A stretch of 64,000 nt of DNA from Dyadobacter fermentans. GTDB taxonomy: Bacteria; Bacteroidota; Bacteroidia; Cytophagales; Spirosomataceae. The notes under the pieces were generated by a model that worked only from the letters and a program-made list of their open reading frames with translations, was not told where the DNA came from and ran no database searches. Made by a program: the position numbers and the translations under genes. Where the stretch lies: the NCBI RefSeq assembly GCF_019924045.1, contig NZ_JAHXBN010000011.1, positions 248,001-312,000 on the forward strand, written 5' to 3'. Of this stretch, positions 39,145 to 47,979 are shown in pieces. The first letter of the stretch is position 1, and every line of letters starts with the position of its first letter.

Positions 39145-40602
39145 TCAACGTGCCAGATACATCTCGTAAAACGACCCTTTCTGGCCAAGGAACTGGTTTG
39201 CTTCCTGTTGTGAGTAGATCGCCTTTCCCAATTGGTAGAAATCCTCATACTGATTATATGGATAAGGCGTGAATTTCACTTTGTCGGGAAAAAGCGATTG
39301 TGTGACTACGTTCTCGGTCAATGCGCGCTTGATGTGCGACAGCGGTACAACCAGCCCCAGCACGAGGAAAATAATGATTGGGTAAGCGATGCGCATTTTG
39401 TACCAGCCGGGATATTCTTTCACCCATTCGGCAAACCGGTGAAGGATAAAAAGCGATAATAGCGTGAGCACCGGTGTGCTCCCGCGCAGGAACCAGTCGT
39501 TCCATTTACCCATCCGGAAGAGGGATATCGCGATCAGGAGCAGGAACAAGCCATGGATAACGTTGGCATAATGGCTTTTATGAAGTTTCAAGATCAGTAC
39601 TATCCCATACAGCACGGCAAGGTCAATCACCACACCGAAAAAATAATGGAATGCGATCTCATTCCGCGGGTTGAATTGCCAGATAAATCCGGAAACGACT
39701 GAACTTTTCCCTTGCAAGAAGAAGAAGAATGTAGGGATAAACAGCAGGCCCGGCAGAAAAAGATCGAGCATCGGCCTGGGTTTGAGAAAATACTGCGGCT
39801 CCTTGTAATAGCGCAGCACGATCAGCATTCCGAAGATGATCACGAAGACGATCGACGGGAAAATTCCCCAGATAAAAATGGAAATGACTGCGAGAAAGCT
39901 TTTTTCCGGCTTTTTATCGTACACATAATCATGGAAAAGAATGCACGAGACGATGATAATCGGAATGAGTTGATTAGGCGCCCACTGGGTTTGGTACAGT
40001 ACCGGCCATATCTCCGTAAAAAAGGGCGGCACATGGTAGTTAAGGCCTATCGCGTGCAGAAAAAGGACTTTGGTAACATGGCCCACCCCGCCCAACGAAA
40101 GAAAAAACACGAGCGACAAATAGCTTCTTTGAGTGAAAATGAGGATCCAGCAAATGCCGATAAAAAGGCCTATCGACGCCCACAGGTACAATGCAATACC
40201 GGATGGCTCCCCTAACCCTTTCGAAATCAATGCGGGGACGAGGAAGAAGCCGAAGTAATGGCAGGCATAGCGGCCGTTTTCCTTGAAAGTAACCGGCCAC
40301 GACTGGTTATACAGCGTGTAGTATTTTGAATTATGTGCCCAGAAATCGAACGCCTGGAAGCAAAAGCCGCCTATTCCCGAAAAAGCGATGATCGCAAGCG
40401 AAATGAATGCAATCTCGACCATGTGACGGGTTGCGAGGTCGGTTTTCAATGTCTTTTCACGACGGTAGCTGAGGAGATACATCGCTACAAGGCCCACGAC
40501 CAAACACACCGAAATGGGCATTCTGAACCAGCTGATGGAAAAAATCAGGTTTGGTAACAGCAAATAACCCAGACTCAAATTGCGAAGTACAGTTGTTTTC
40601 AT
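39145..40602 (-). CDS. polytopic membrane protein, unknown function
   Basis: A 485-residue inner-membrane protein with some eleven to twelve hydrophobic segments. The first 150 residues (FSGIGGFCFQAFDFWAHNSKYYTLYNQSWPVTF, RYACHYFGFFLVPALISKGLG) have the feel of large lipid-linked glycosyltransferases or of O-antigen-type membrane proteins, with an extracytoplasmic acidic loop after helix 3 (DFWAHNSKYY). No DxD, EAxxR or ligase motif was found, so the family is unknown. It ends in a heptad repeat array facing the amidase and begins 274 bases from a divergent Tat-exported protein gene. Confidence 0.7.
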   Translation of the reverse strand: MKTTVLRNLSLGYLLLPNLIFSISWFRMPISVCLVVGLVAMYLLSYRREKTLKTDLATRHMVEIAFISLAIIAFSGIGGFCFQAFDFWAHNSKYYTLYNQSWPVTFKENGRYACHYFGFFLVPALISKGLGEPSGIALYLWASIGLFIGICWILIFTQRSYLSLVFFLSLGGVGHVTKVLFLHAIGLNYHVPPFFTEIWPVLYQTQWAPNQLIPIIIVSCILFHDYVYDKKPEKSFLAVISIFIWGIFPSIVFVIIFGMLIVLRYYKEPQYFLKPRPMLDLFLPGLLFIPTFFFFLQGKSSVVSGFIWQFNPRNEIAFHYFFGVVIDLAVLYGIVLILKLHKSHYANVIHGLFLLLIAISLFRMGKWNDWFLRGSTPVLTLLSLFILHRFAEWVKEYPGWYKMRIAYPIIIFLVLGLVVPLSHIKRALTENVVTQSLFPDKVKFTPYPYNQYEDFYQLGKAIYSQQEANQFLGQKGSFYEMYLAR

Positions 40603-40876
40603 TCAGTAACCGGCATTCAATGGGTTGGCCCCAACGTGTTTTTCAAAAAAATCCGACAAAAATACTGGAAATATCTTGTCATCAAAGAGTGACAACCTCC
40701 CATTTGTAACCGTTGCAATATGCTTATCATTTTAATATTAAATATACCAAAAATAGGAAGTTGTAACGCTATCGACTTCGCAACCGGAACGCTATTTACC
40801 CTCTCGTATTGCCCGAAATCGCGAGTAACCCGAGGCATTTTGCATCTTTTCTGCGGAAATACCTAACCCGGCTTTC

Positions 40877-42577
40877 ATGGACAGAAGACAATTCGTAAAA
40901 AACAGTACGCTGGCATTCTGCGCGTTACCCGCATTACCGACAATTGGCCGCATTCGGGCCGACACAATGCCCGAATGGCTTCAGACGCTGGTAAAGCAGG
41001 CCGATAAAAGCATCGAATCATTGCTGACTTACCAGGTGAAAGATCCTCAAAGCCCCGACTTCGGAGGCTTACGCGATGGCTTCGATCTGCTCAATCCGCA
41101 TAGTACCTCTGCATTGATCCAGTACGGCGCCAGCGGCCTCTTCGCCCCGACTTCCAAATTCTATCAATCCAAGGAATTGCTCGCCGCTATGGACCGTGCT
41201 GCATTGTACCTGATCAAAACCCAGCATAGCGACGGTACCATCGATCTTCTTTCGACCAACTTTCATTCGACGCCCGACACCGGCTTTCTGGTAAAGCGGC
41301 TGGCAATGGCTTATAAAATGATCGATCAATCGGGTACAGAGGGATCCGGCAAAATGCTCGCGAACCTGAAAACCTTTCTCATACGCGGGGGCAACGCGCT
41401 GAGCGTGGGAGGTATACACACGCCCAATCACCGCTGGGTAGTAGCGGCCGCGCTGACCAAACTGAACGAGCTGTGGCCTAATCCGAAATATGTGGCGCGG
41501 GCCGAGCAATGGCTGGCCGAGCACATCGACATCGACCGTGACGGCCAATACAATGAAAAGAGCACATTCATTTACTCGTCCCTCACCGATCGCCTGCTCA
41601 TTACCATCGGCAAGGGCCTCAAAAAACCCGAGCTTTTCGACGCCGTCCGCAAAAACCTCGACATGACAATGTACTACGTCCATCCCAATGGCGAGATCGT
41701 GACCGACGCTTCCGGAAGGCAGGATAAGGCCATTGTCGGTACACTTGAAAACTACTATTACCCGTACCGTTACTTCGCGATTAAGGATGGGAATGCGCAA
41801 TATGCGGCCATGTGCCGGCTGATAGAACAAACCGCCAGCCTGAAAACCACCGGATTTGTGGATTACTTCCTGACCGACCCTTCGCTTTGGGCTGAACTTC
41901 CGGCAGAGAAACCGGTGCCGGTCAATTACGTCAAAACTTTCCCGAATTCCGGCCTCGTACGCATTCGCAGGGACCGGCGTGACAGTACGCTGATCGCCAA
42001 CAACCCGGTATGGTTTACTTTCATGAAAGGCAATGCCGTGCTGCAAGGCGTGCGATTTGCGTCTTCGTTCTTTGGAAAGGGCCAGTTTCAATCCGAGAAA
42101 ATCAGTGAAAATGGTAATGAATGGATACTCACTCAGAAGCTCGACGGTCCGTATTTTCAACCTTATCCCAAAGAGTCCATTGCGCCGGACGGCGATTGGG
42201 AGAAAATGCCCCGGAATTTCAGGCCACAGAGCGAAGTACAGATACTGGAAACGAAAGTGATCATCCGCGAAACTTCCGGCGGGATGGAAATTGAAGTGGT
42301 AAGCAATGGTACCGAGCGCGTGCCGACTGCATTGGAATTGATTTTCAGGCCGGGCGGAACGCTCAAAGGTGTTTCCAAAATTGAAAACACCAAAGATTCG
42401 TGGTTACTGAAAGACGCAATTGGCTCTTACGAATTGGGAGGAGATACGATCAGTTTCGGCCCGGGACTGGCATTGCACAAGAATATCGCATTACGGGGAG
42501 CCCTACCGGCCATGGAAGCACCCACTGTTTTTCTCACCGGTTTTACTCCCTTCAAGCATGTAATCCGCTTTTCGTGA
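40877..42577 (+). CDS. Tat-exported protein with helical-toroid-like N-terminal half
   Basis: A 566-residue secreted protein. The signal MDRRQFVKNSTLAFCALPAL has a twin-arginine pattern. About 50-330 is a set of alpha hairpins with IHTPNHRWVVAAALTKLNELWP and FIYSSLTDRLLITIGKGLKKP, similar in feel to the alpha/alpha toroid of heparinase-type lyases and related glycan enzymes. About 350-560 is beta-rich (VVSNGTERVPTALELIFRPGG). The His-Asn-His-Arg-Trp cluster (TPNHRW) may be catalytic. A polysaccharide lyase or hydrolase is possible; no family was recognised with certainty. It is followed by a heptad array. Confidence 0.6.
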   Translation: MDRRQFVKNSTLAFCALPALPTIGRIRADTMPEWLQTLVKQADKSIESLLTYQVKDPQSPDFGGLRDGFDLLNPHSTSALIQYGASGLFAPTSKFYQSKELLAAMDRAALYLIKTQHSDGTIDLLSTNFHSTPDTGFLVKRLAMAYKMIDQSGTEGSGKMLANLKTFLIRGGNALSVGGIHTPNHRWVVAAALTKLNELWPNPKYVARAEQWLAEHIDIDRDGQYNEKSTFIYSSLTDRLLITIGKGLKKPELFDAVRKNLDMTMYYVHPNGEIVTDASGRQDKAIVGTLENYYYPYRYFAIKDGNAQYAAMCRLIEQTASLKTTGFVDYFLTDPSLWAELPAEKPVPVNYVKTFPNSGLVRIRRDRRDSTLIANNPVWFTFMKGNAVLQGVRFASSFFGKGQFQSEKISENGNEWILTQKLDGPYFQPYPKESIAPDGDWEKMPRNFRPQSEVQILETKVIIRETSGGMEIEVVSNGTERVPTALELIFRPGGTLKGVSKIENTKDSWLLKDAIGSYELGGDTISFGPGLALHKNIALRGALPAMEAPTVFLTGFTPFKHVIRFS

Positions 42578-42610
42578 CACTTATTACGCCTTTTAGTTCC
42601 GTTATGTTTT

Positions 42611-42726
42611 TTGACCATAGACCGCCGACCATAGACCATGAACGAAAACATGGTCTATGGTCAATGGTCAATGGTCTATGGTCGGCGATCGGCGGTCGGC
42701 GGTCTATGGTCGGCGGTCGGCAGTCC
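42611..42726. repeat. inverted heptad repeat array between convergent genes
   Basis: Left arm 42611-42640 and right arm 42649-42726 around an 8-base loop (AACGAAAA); the inner 14 bases of the arms (GACCATAGACCATG and its complement) pair perfectly. The right arm is a clear 7-base series: GGTCTAT, GGTCAAT, GGTCAAT, GGTCTAT, GGTCGGC, GATCGGC, GGTCGGC, GGTCTAT, GGTCGGC, GGTCGGC. It fills the space between the ends of the 566-residue protein gene and the hydrolase gene. Confidence 0.88.
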
Positions 42727-42744
42727 TCATAACGGGAAGCGCTT

Positions 42745-43530
42745 CTAATGTCTGCTGATCCAGTCGAGGATGTAGTCGGCATCCTCTTTCCAGGTAGGCT
42801 GACCTAGAACGAAGTGGTTACGGCCGGGGAACTCTTTGTAGTCCGTCACAGAGCCATTTTGTTTGTAAGCTTTGAAGTTGCGGAGGTTCAAAGAAGCCGG
42901 AATGATGTTGTCGAATTCACCGGAAGTGATCAGCAGCGGAGCGTGTGCTTTTTTGAAATCCACTCTTGCTGCGGAAGTGATACCGCCGCGGGCAACGGTT
43001 TTGGATTCGGGAATCACGTTTTCTTCCCAGGTTTTCATTTGCTCTTCCAGCGTCATACCGTTGGTGAAGGCATATTGCCAGTCGGCGAGCGACATCAGGT
43101 AAGTTTTTTTCAGAGAAGTAAACAATCCGAATACTTTATAACCTGCTTTCAGGAATGAGAATTCATAAGGAATCACACCTTGCGGTGGTACAGGGTGAAT
43201 AGCAGCTCCGGCAACACCAAGGTCGCGGTTAATCAGAATCTGGGTAATCAATCCGCCCAGTGAGTGGCCGATGATGATTGGTTTTTCAGGTAAAGATTTT
43301 ACAAAATTAGCGTAGTGGTCAACAAGTTCATTAAATGTGAGACCAGCCAGGGCGGTGTCATTGGGTTGTCTGTCTCTCAGTTCAGCTGCGGGTGCGTCTT
43401 TGTATGGCCAAGCTGGTGCATAAGTGGTGTAACCTTTGCTTTCAAAATAGGATTTCCATTGATCCCAGCCATTGTGGCTTACAAATGCACCTGTTACAAA
43501 TACGACGGTTTTGGTGTTATTGGCTTTCAT
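42745..43530 (-). CDS. alpha/beta hydrolase
   Basis: A 261-residue cytoplasmic hydrolase. The oxyanion region is VFVTGAFVSHNGWDQW, the nucleophile elbow is IIGHSLGGLITQ with Ser in GHSLGG, the acid lies near LITSGEFDNIIP and the catalytic His near FPGRNHFVLGQP. The fold fits the small non-haem lipase or esterase class, but substrate is unknown. It lies downstream of a Crp-like regulator gene on the same strand, with an inverted repeat between, and both may be co-regulated. Confidence 0.85.
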   Translation of the reverse strand: MKANNTKTVVFVTGAFVSHNGWDQWKSYFESKGYTTYAPAWPYKDAPAAELRDRQPNDTALAGLTFNELVDHYANFVKSLPEKPIIIGHSLGGLITQILINRDLGVAGAAIHPVPPQGVIPYEFSFLKAGYKVFGLFTSLKKTYLMSLADWQYAFTNGMTLEEQMKTWEENVIPESKTVARGGITSAARVDFKKAHAPLLITSGEFDNIIPASLNLRNFKAYKQNGSVTDYKEFPGRNHFVLGQPTWKEDADYILDWISRH

Positions 43531-43612
43531 GATTTCTATCGGTTAAAAGTTGATTTTTTGTTTTGTGTTCCGCTTTGGACATGACAAAATTCAGCACGTT
43601 AACCGACTATAT

Positions 43613-43630
43613 TCTTAACCCAAGTTAAGA
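43613..43630. promoter_or_regulatory. 7-bp inverted repeat upstream of the hydrolase
   Basis: TCTTAAC and GTTAAGA enclose CCAA, about 80 bases upstream of the hydrolase start and immediately after the Crp-like gene. It could be an operator for the regulator or a weak transcription stop; the T-poor surroundings argue against a strong terminator. Confidence 0.35.
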
Positions 43631-43633
43631 TCG

Positions 43634-44221
43634 TCATTTACCCACCATTCTTTTTCTGATTCGGCTCAGTGAAGGCGCCTGAATGCCCAGATAAGAGGCA
43701 ATATGATACAATGGGACGTTGTTAAAAATATCCGGATGGTTCTGGATCAGTTCGAGATAGCGCTGCTCTGGCGTACGGAACATAAACTCCTCGGCGCGGT
43801 TCATGGCCAGGTTAAATGCGGTTTCCGCAACCAGCCGCCCGAAGCGTTCCCAATGGTGTGACTTTCCGTACAACTCGGTGAGGTGATTGATATGTATGTA
43901 TAAAATAGTCGACTCGGTCATCGATTCGGTGTAATAACTGCAAGGTGTTTGGGTCACAAAGCTCTTGTAAGCCACTACCACCTGATTTTTAGAGAAGAAA
44001 AAGACATTCTTTTCCTCGGCCGATTCGTCGTCGATATAGTAGGTCCTGAACACGCCGTCGAGGATGAAACCCAGGTATTTGCAAACATTTTTGTATTCAT
44101 TGTAAAACTCCCCCTTTCCGTAGGTTTTCCTTTGCCAGTAAGGCGCCGACAGCTCAAACGCTGCGGCATCGATCCCCGCGAACTGGTTGAGCGCGTAGTT
44201 CAGAATTTGTGTTTCGGTCAT
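43634..44221 (-). CDS. Crp/Fnr-family transcriptional regulator
   Basis: A 195-residue regulator. The ATG at 44221 is chosen, as the MTETQILNYALNQFAGID opening fits family starts; the upstream GTG would add an unlikely hydrophobic tail. The cyclic-nucleotide-binding beta roll is present (EFYNEYKNVCKYLGFILDGVFRTYY, NQVVVAYKSFVTQTPC) but lacks the RxS nucleotide clamp, as in most Bacteroidota members. The C-terminal HTH ends LGIQAPSLSRIRKRM. The ligand is unknown; its own promoter and that of the hydrolase are candidate targets. Confidence 0.92.
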   Translation of the reverse strand: MTETQILNYALNQFAGIDAAAFELSAPYWQRKTYGKGEFYNEYKNVCKYLGFILDGVFRTYYIDDESAEEKNVFFFSKNQVVVAYKSFVTQTPCSYYTESMTESTILYIHINHLTELYGKSHHWERFGRLVAETAFNLAMNRAEEFMFRTPEQRYLELIQNHPDIFNNVPLYHIASYLGIQAPSLSRIRKRMVGK

Positions 44222-44369
44222 GAGAGAAGCAGATGAGTAGAGGTATATTCCAAAAATAGGCAGCGGCGGCACAAAAACCTCATAACCAGCTACCTAAAAT
44301 CTCGATATTTAGTTAAATTTGATACACCTCCCCTGACGATGCAGCTTCGGACTTCAAACATTTCTTGCC

Positions 44370-45623
44370 ATGCTGAGAAAGATTCTACCGCTCGTGTTGG
44401 TTTTCCTGTCGCACATCTGCCTCGCAAACCAGATCCTGATCCCGATGGACCATACGCAGACCAACCACTTGAAAGCGTACGGTCTTGCTTATATTCTGCT
44501 CAAAGGGGATATTGAAGTGGATTGGCTGCTCAACTACCGCGGGGGCAGCTTTAAGGTTCAGTATAGCAAATCCATCGAAAACGAATGCAAACTGAGGGCG
44601 GTTTCCTATGAAGTACTTTCCGAAGCCGCCAGTGCGCAGATTGTGAACGAGATCAGCAATCCGAACGTGAATATGGATGTGGTGAAGCTGTTTAAAGCGG
44701 CCAAAATTGCGGTGTACTCTCCTATTAAAATCAGCCCCGCCGAATTTGAAAACACTGACGCCGTATTGCTCGTGCTCAAATATGCCGAAATTCCGTTCGA
44801 AGTCATTTATGATGAAGAAATCCTGCGTGGTGACCTGCCCAAATACGACTGGCTGCATTTGCATCACGAGGATTTCACGGGGCAGTTTGGCAAAAACCTG
44901 CGCCGTACGAGCGAGGCCGATATCAAAGCCCAGGAGGCCATTGCCAGTCGCTATGGTTTTTCCAAAGTACCTAAAATGAAGCTCGCCGTCGCCAAGACTA
45001 TTAAGGAATTCTGTGCCGGCGGTGGGTTTCTGTTTGCAATGTGCTCCGGTGCCGAGACTTTCGACATTGCACTGGCTGCGGAAGGCGTCGACATTGTAGA
45101 TAACCTCGACGGCGACGGCATCGACCCCGACGCCCAGTCTAAACTCGATTTTGACAAGACATTCGCATTCTACAATTTCAAACTCCAGCTCGACGAATAC
45201 GATGGGATGAACTTCTCGGACATCAACTCGGCCTCCGGCCGTTACCGTGGATGGGGCGAAAACGACGCCTATTTCTCTCTTTTCGACTTTTCGGCCAAAT
45301 GGGACGTCATTCCTGCCATGCTCGTGCAAAACCATGAGCATTTGATCCGCGAATTTTTCGGGCAAACCACAGCATTTTCCAAATACACCGTCAAACCCAG
45401 CACACTCATCATGGGCACCAGTAGCAACTCCGACCGTTACATTTACGGCGAGCTCGGTCGCGGCCAGTGGACTTTCTACGGCGGCCACGACCCCGAAGGC
45501 CGCGGCGGTGGGGGCAGGCGCATGCCCACCGATCTCAACCTCTACCCCAACTCGCCGGGTTACCGATTGATTTTAAACAATGTACTGTTTCCTTCCGCGC
45601 GGAAGAAGAAGCGGAAGACTTGA
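44370..45623 (+). CDS. exported class-I amidotransferase-like protein (often labelled asparagine synthetase B)
   Basis: A 417-residue secreted protein. The signal peptide ends at CLANQ. The core reads GGGFLFAMCSGAETFDIALAAEG, a glutamine-amidotransferase-like nucleophile elbow with Cys in the GxCxG position, and VDIVDNLDGDGIDPDAQ and WLHLHHEDFTGQFG give acidic and His loops. Some databases label this Bacteroidota family asparagine synthetase B, but the ATP pyrophosphatase (SGGLDS) domain of AsnB is absent, so that name is not supported. The fold is inferred from the elbow alone, and the reaction is unknown. Confidence 0.65.
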   Translation: MLRKILPLVLVFLSHICLANQILIPMDHTQTNHLKAYGLAYILLKGDIEVDWLLNYRGGSFKVQYSKSIENECKLRAVSYEVLSEAASAQIVNEISNPNVNMDVVKLFKAAKIAVYSPIKISPAEFENTDAVLLVLKYAEIPFEVIYDEEILRGDLPKYDWLHLHHEDFTGQFGKNLRRTSEADIKAQEAIASRYGFSKVPKMKLAVAKTIKEFCAGGGFLFAMCSGAETFDIALAAEGVDIVDNLDGDGIDPDAQSKLDFDKTFAFYNFKLQLDEYDGMNFSDINSASGRYRGWGENDAYFSLFDFSAKWDVIPAMLVQNHEHLIREFFGQTTAFSKYTVKPSTLIMGTSSNSDRYIYGELGRGQWTFYGGHDPEGRGGGGRRMPTDLNLYPNSPGYRLILNNVLFPSARKKKRKT

Positions 45624-45703
45624 TTATTCAAAACACGCGCTTGCTCATGCGTTGTTGACTTCCGGCGGAATTTTGGCTAGATTTACTCAAAAAGGATCAC
45701 GCT

Positions 45704-46300
45704 ATGCCTGCAATCGTCACCGACATCAACGACCTGGATTTGAACGGCACCTATACCTATGCCGATTATTTGCTGTGGCAATTTGAGGAACGACTCGAAC
45801 TGATTAAAGGAAAAATTTTCAAAATGTCGCCGGCGCCCAATACCCGGCATCAAGTCATTTCGACGAATTTACAGGGCAATCTTTTTATTTATCTAAAAGA
45901 CCAACCCTGCAGATTATTCAGCGCACCATTTGATGTAAGGCTGTTTGATAGCAAAAAGTCTGCTTTGGCAAACCGCGATATTTATACCGTAGTCCAGCCT
46001 GACTTATGCGTCATTTGCGACGGTACAAAACTCGACGAAAAAGGCTGCCTTGGCGCTCCCGACCTCGTTATTGAAATTCTTTCACCTGGAAATTCGCAAA
46101 AAGAAATGTATAACAAGTTTCTGCTGTATCAGGAGTGCGGCGTTCGCGAATATTGGTTGGTAGATTCGGATCGTAATGCCGTTTTATCCTATGTATTGAA
46201 TGAAACCGGAAGATATGTCGGATTGCCACCTGCTGTAAAGGCGCTGCAATCCGCTATATTTCCCGATTTGAAAATAGATTTGGATAAGATATTCAACTAG
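45704..46300 (+). CDS. Uma2 (DUF820)-family nuclease
   Basis: A 198-residue protein of the Uma2 group, a PD-(D/E)xK fold often found in accessory regions. The active site is seen at VVQPDLCVICDGTKLDEKGCLGAPDLVIEILSPGNSQKEM, with PDLVIEILSP and the following Lys, and VREYWLVDSDRNAVLSY closes the domain. Its natural substrate is not established; roles in defence or mobility are proposed. Its stop overlaps that of the convergent MarR-GNAT gene by three bases. Confidence 0.9.
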   Translation: MPAIVTDINDLDLNGTYTYADYLLWQFEERLELIKGKIFKMSPAPNTRHQVISTNLQGNLFIYLKDQPCRLFSAPFDVRLFDSKKSALANRDIYTVVQPDLCVICDGTKLDEKGCLGAPDLVIEILSPGNSQKEMYNKFLLYQECGVREYWLVDSDRNAVLSYVLNETGRYVGLPPAVKALQSAIFPDLKIDLDKIFN

Positions 46301-47241
46301 TTCAACGCCAACTCCATCTTAATATCCGCACGCTTAAAGTTATGCCCGGTCAGCGGCACTTCTTCAAAACCCAGCTTTTTGTACAGATTGATACCAGCCG
46401 CTGAGCCTTTGCGGTTCGAGTATAAAATCACTTTGCTGGCTCTGAGCTCCCGCGCCTTTTCAATCACTGCATTACCCAGCAAATCACCAATCTTCTTTCC
46501 CCTCATGCTCTTTGAAACGGTCATTTTACTCATTTCAAGTACATTTCCATTACGTTTCAACGCGCATGTCCCCACCGGCTCTCCACCATGCAAAGCAATC
46601 AGGATCGCTCCGCCGTCTTTGAGGTAATAAGTTTCCGGGTCTGACAACGTCTTTTCGTCTTCCGGCTCCACTTCATAAGTCTCCGAAATCCATGCATAGT
46701 TCAGGTCATAGAAAGCCTTGGCATGTTCGGGTTTATAATCCACAATACTAATAGCGGCATTGGTTTCCTCGTTTTCCATTCGTTTGTAGCGCTCAAAAAA
46801 TCCTTCTTTTTTTAATTGATATTCTGTCTCGTCCATGGCTTGTAACAGATTATTTGCATTATCGATAATTTGTTCGGCTGTTTTCCGGATTTTCTCCCAA
46901 ACCGGTTGCATTTGCGTTACCAATGCGCGCGCCTTCTCTGAGAGCCGCACCATCCGCTTTCGCTCGTCGCGTTGGTCCTTGAATGATTCCACAAGTCCTT
47001 CTTTTTCCAGTTCCTTCAAAAGGCTGATCGTCGAAGGATGCGCATAACCGATTTCATCGGACAGCTCCATAATCCCGAGCGACTCCTTTTTATGCAGCGC
47101 ATAAATGACCGGGAACCATTTGGGCTCGAAGCTGATGCCATTATGTTGGTAAATGAGCACGCCGTCCTTCCGGAACTGGTCGCTCAGGCGCTGCAGACGA
47201 GTCGAAATCGCCAGGGCTCCTACTTCGTTGAAAATGTTCAT
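46297..47241 (-). CDS. MarR regulator fused to GNAT acetyltransferase
   Basis: A 314-residue fusion. Residues about 1-150 form a MarR winged helix (HKKESLGIMELSDEIGYAHPSTISLLKELEKEGLVESFKDQRDERKRMVRL). About 165-314 is a GNAT domain (TVSKSMRGKKIGDLLGNAVIEKAREL carries the acetyl-CoA loop, GINLYKKLGFEEVPL closes it). MarR-GNAT fusions are described in several bacteria, in which the second half may sense or modify the inducing compound. A 7-bp inverted repeat at its own promoter (47273-47290) fits MarR autoregulation. Confidence 0.93.
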   Translation of the reverse strand: MNIFNEVGALAISTRLQRLSDQFRKDGVLIYQHNGISFEPKWFPVIYALHKKESLGIMELSDEIGYAHPSTISLLKELEKEGLVESFKDQRDERKRMVRLSEKARALVTQMQPVWEKIRKTAEQIIDNANNLLQAMDETEYQLKKEGFFERYKRMENEETNAAISIVDYKPEHAKAFYDLNYAWISETYEVEPEDEKTLSDPETYYLKDGGAILIALHGGEPVGTCALKRNGNVLEMSKMTVSKSMRGKKIGDLLGNAVIEKARELRASKVILYSNRKGSAAGINLYKKLGFEEVPLTGHNFKRADIKMELALN

Positions 47242-47254
47242 GCTGGGGTGCTTT

Positions 47255-47290
47255 CAAATTTAGGTTTAAATATACGTAGCTTACTACGTA
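47255..47290 (-). promoter_or_regulatory. MarR operator over a Bacteroidota-type promoter
   Basis: TACGTAG and CTACGTA flank CTTA at 47273-47290, 32 bases upstream of the MarR-GNAT start, and each arm is itself near-palindromic (TACGTA). On the minus strand the -7 element TAAATTTG lies at 47255-47262, so the palindrome falls on the -15 to -33 part of the promoter, the usual place for a MarR site. Confidence 0.55.
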
Positions 47291-47311
47291 ATTAGCAAAC
47301 GGTATAGCTGT

Positions 47312-47342
47312 TTTGAGGGAATTTTTGTTTTCGGTAAATTTG
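47312..47342 (+). promoter_or_regulatory. Bacteroidota-type promoter of vapBC
   Basis: TTTG at 47312-47315, a spacer of exactly 19 bases, then TAAATTTG at 47335-47342, a full match to the TTTG-N19-TAnnTTTG consensus. The vapB start codon lies 18 bases downstream, so the leader is very short. Confidence 0.65.
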
Positions 47343-47359
47343 AGTAAAACGAAAAAGCT

Positions 47360-47581
47360 ATGAGCACAGCAATGGTAATGTCCGATTTTATGGCGCTTCC
47401 GGAGGATTTGCAGGAAAAAGCATCGGAGTATATCGCTTCATTAAAACGCGAGGCGCGCCAGCGACTTTTGGAGAAACATGGAGGAAAGCTACCGCCACGC
47501 CAATTCGGGCTTCATAAAGGTAAGTACAACTTTGATATCGATTTTGACGAACCAATAGAAGGTTTCGAACCATACATGTAA
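47360..47581 (+). CDS. vapB: VapB-type antitoxin, DUF2281
   Basis: A 73-residue antitoxin of the DUF2281 group: ALPEDLQEKASEYIASLKREARQRLLEKHGG then KYNFDIDFDEPIEGFEPYM. This is typical of antitoxins paired with PIN-domain toxins. It ends exactly where the toxin begins (stop TAA directly before the ATG of vapC), so expression is coupled. A consensus promoter lies just upstream, as expected for an autoregulated pair. Confidence 0.88.
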   Translation: MSTAMVMSDFMALPEDLQEKASEYIASLKREARQRLLEKHGGKLPPRQFGLHKGKYNFDIDFDEPIEGFEPYM

Positions 47582-47977
47582 ATGAGATATTTATTAGATA
47601 CACACACTTTTATCTGGTTCATCGAGGGCAATCCACTCTTAGGCAACACGGCACGAACCCTAATTGAAAATAATGGCAATGAGATCCATATCAGCATTGT
47701 TAGCCTATGGGAGATTGCCATTAAAACATCTATCAAAAAACTTCCCAACCCCACCCCTTTTGGCGTTTTATGGGATGAACTGGTCAAACTTGAAATTCAT
47801 TTGCTTCCAATCAAGTTTGAGCACGCAGAATTCGTAAGTCAGCTACCATTCCACCACAAAGATCCATTCGACCGGATGATCGTGGCGCAAGCTGTTTACG
47901 AAAATCTGGATTTGCTCAGTTGCGACGACAAATTCGATAAGTACCTGTCGATCAGCAGCCAAAAGCGACTTTGGTAA
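47582..47977 (+). CDS. vapC: VapC-type PIN-domain toxin
   Basis: A 131-residue PIN-domain ribonuclease. The acidic site is seen in the opening LLDTHTFIWFI, then SIVSLWEIAIKT and HKDPFDRMIVAQA with a further acid, and CDDKFDKY. VapC toxins cut tRNA or rRNA when not held by the partner antitoxin. It abuts vapB without a gap and ends two bases before the convergent lpxB stop. The pair is the sole toxin-antitoxin module in the window. Confidence 0.9.
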   Translation: MRYLLDTHTFIWFIEGNPLLGNTARTLIENNGNEIHISIVSLWEIAIKTSIKKLPNPTPFGVLWDELVKLEIHLLPIKFEHAEFVSQLPFHHKDPFDRMIVAQAVYENLDLLSCDDKFDKYLSISSQKRLW

Positions 47978-47979
47978 AC

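Noticed and set aside
40617..40838. A 73-residue minus-strand frame between the polytopic membrane protein and the Tat-exported protein
   Set aside because: No homology-like pattern, no clear start context, and it would leave no room for the divergent promoters; treated as non-coding.
41069..42160. A 363-residue minus-strand frame opposite the 566-residue Tat-exported protein, and a similar one opposite the 44.4-45.6 kb gene
   Set aside because: Both are complements of genes with signal peptides and good composition; they show none of their own.
42611..42726. Heptad arrays read as a CRISPR array
   Set aside because: Units are 7 bases, contiguous and without spacers, and no cas gene is present.
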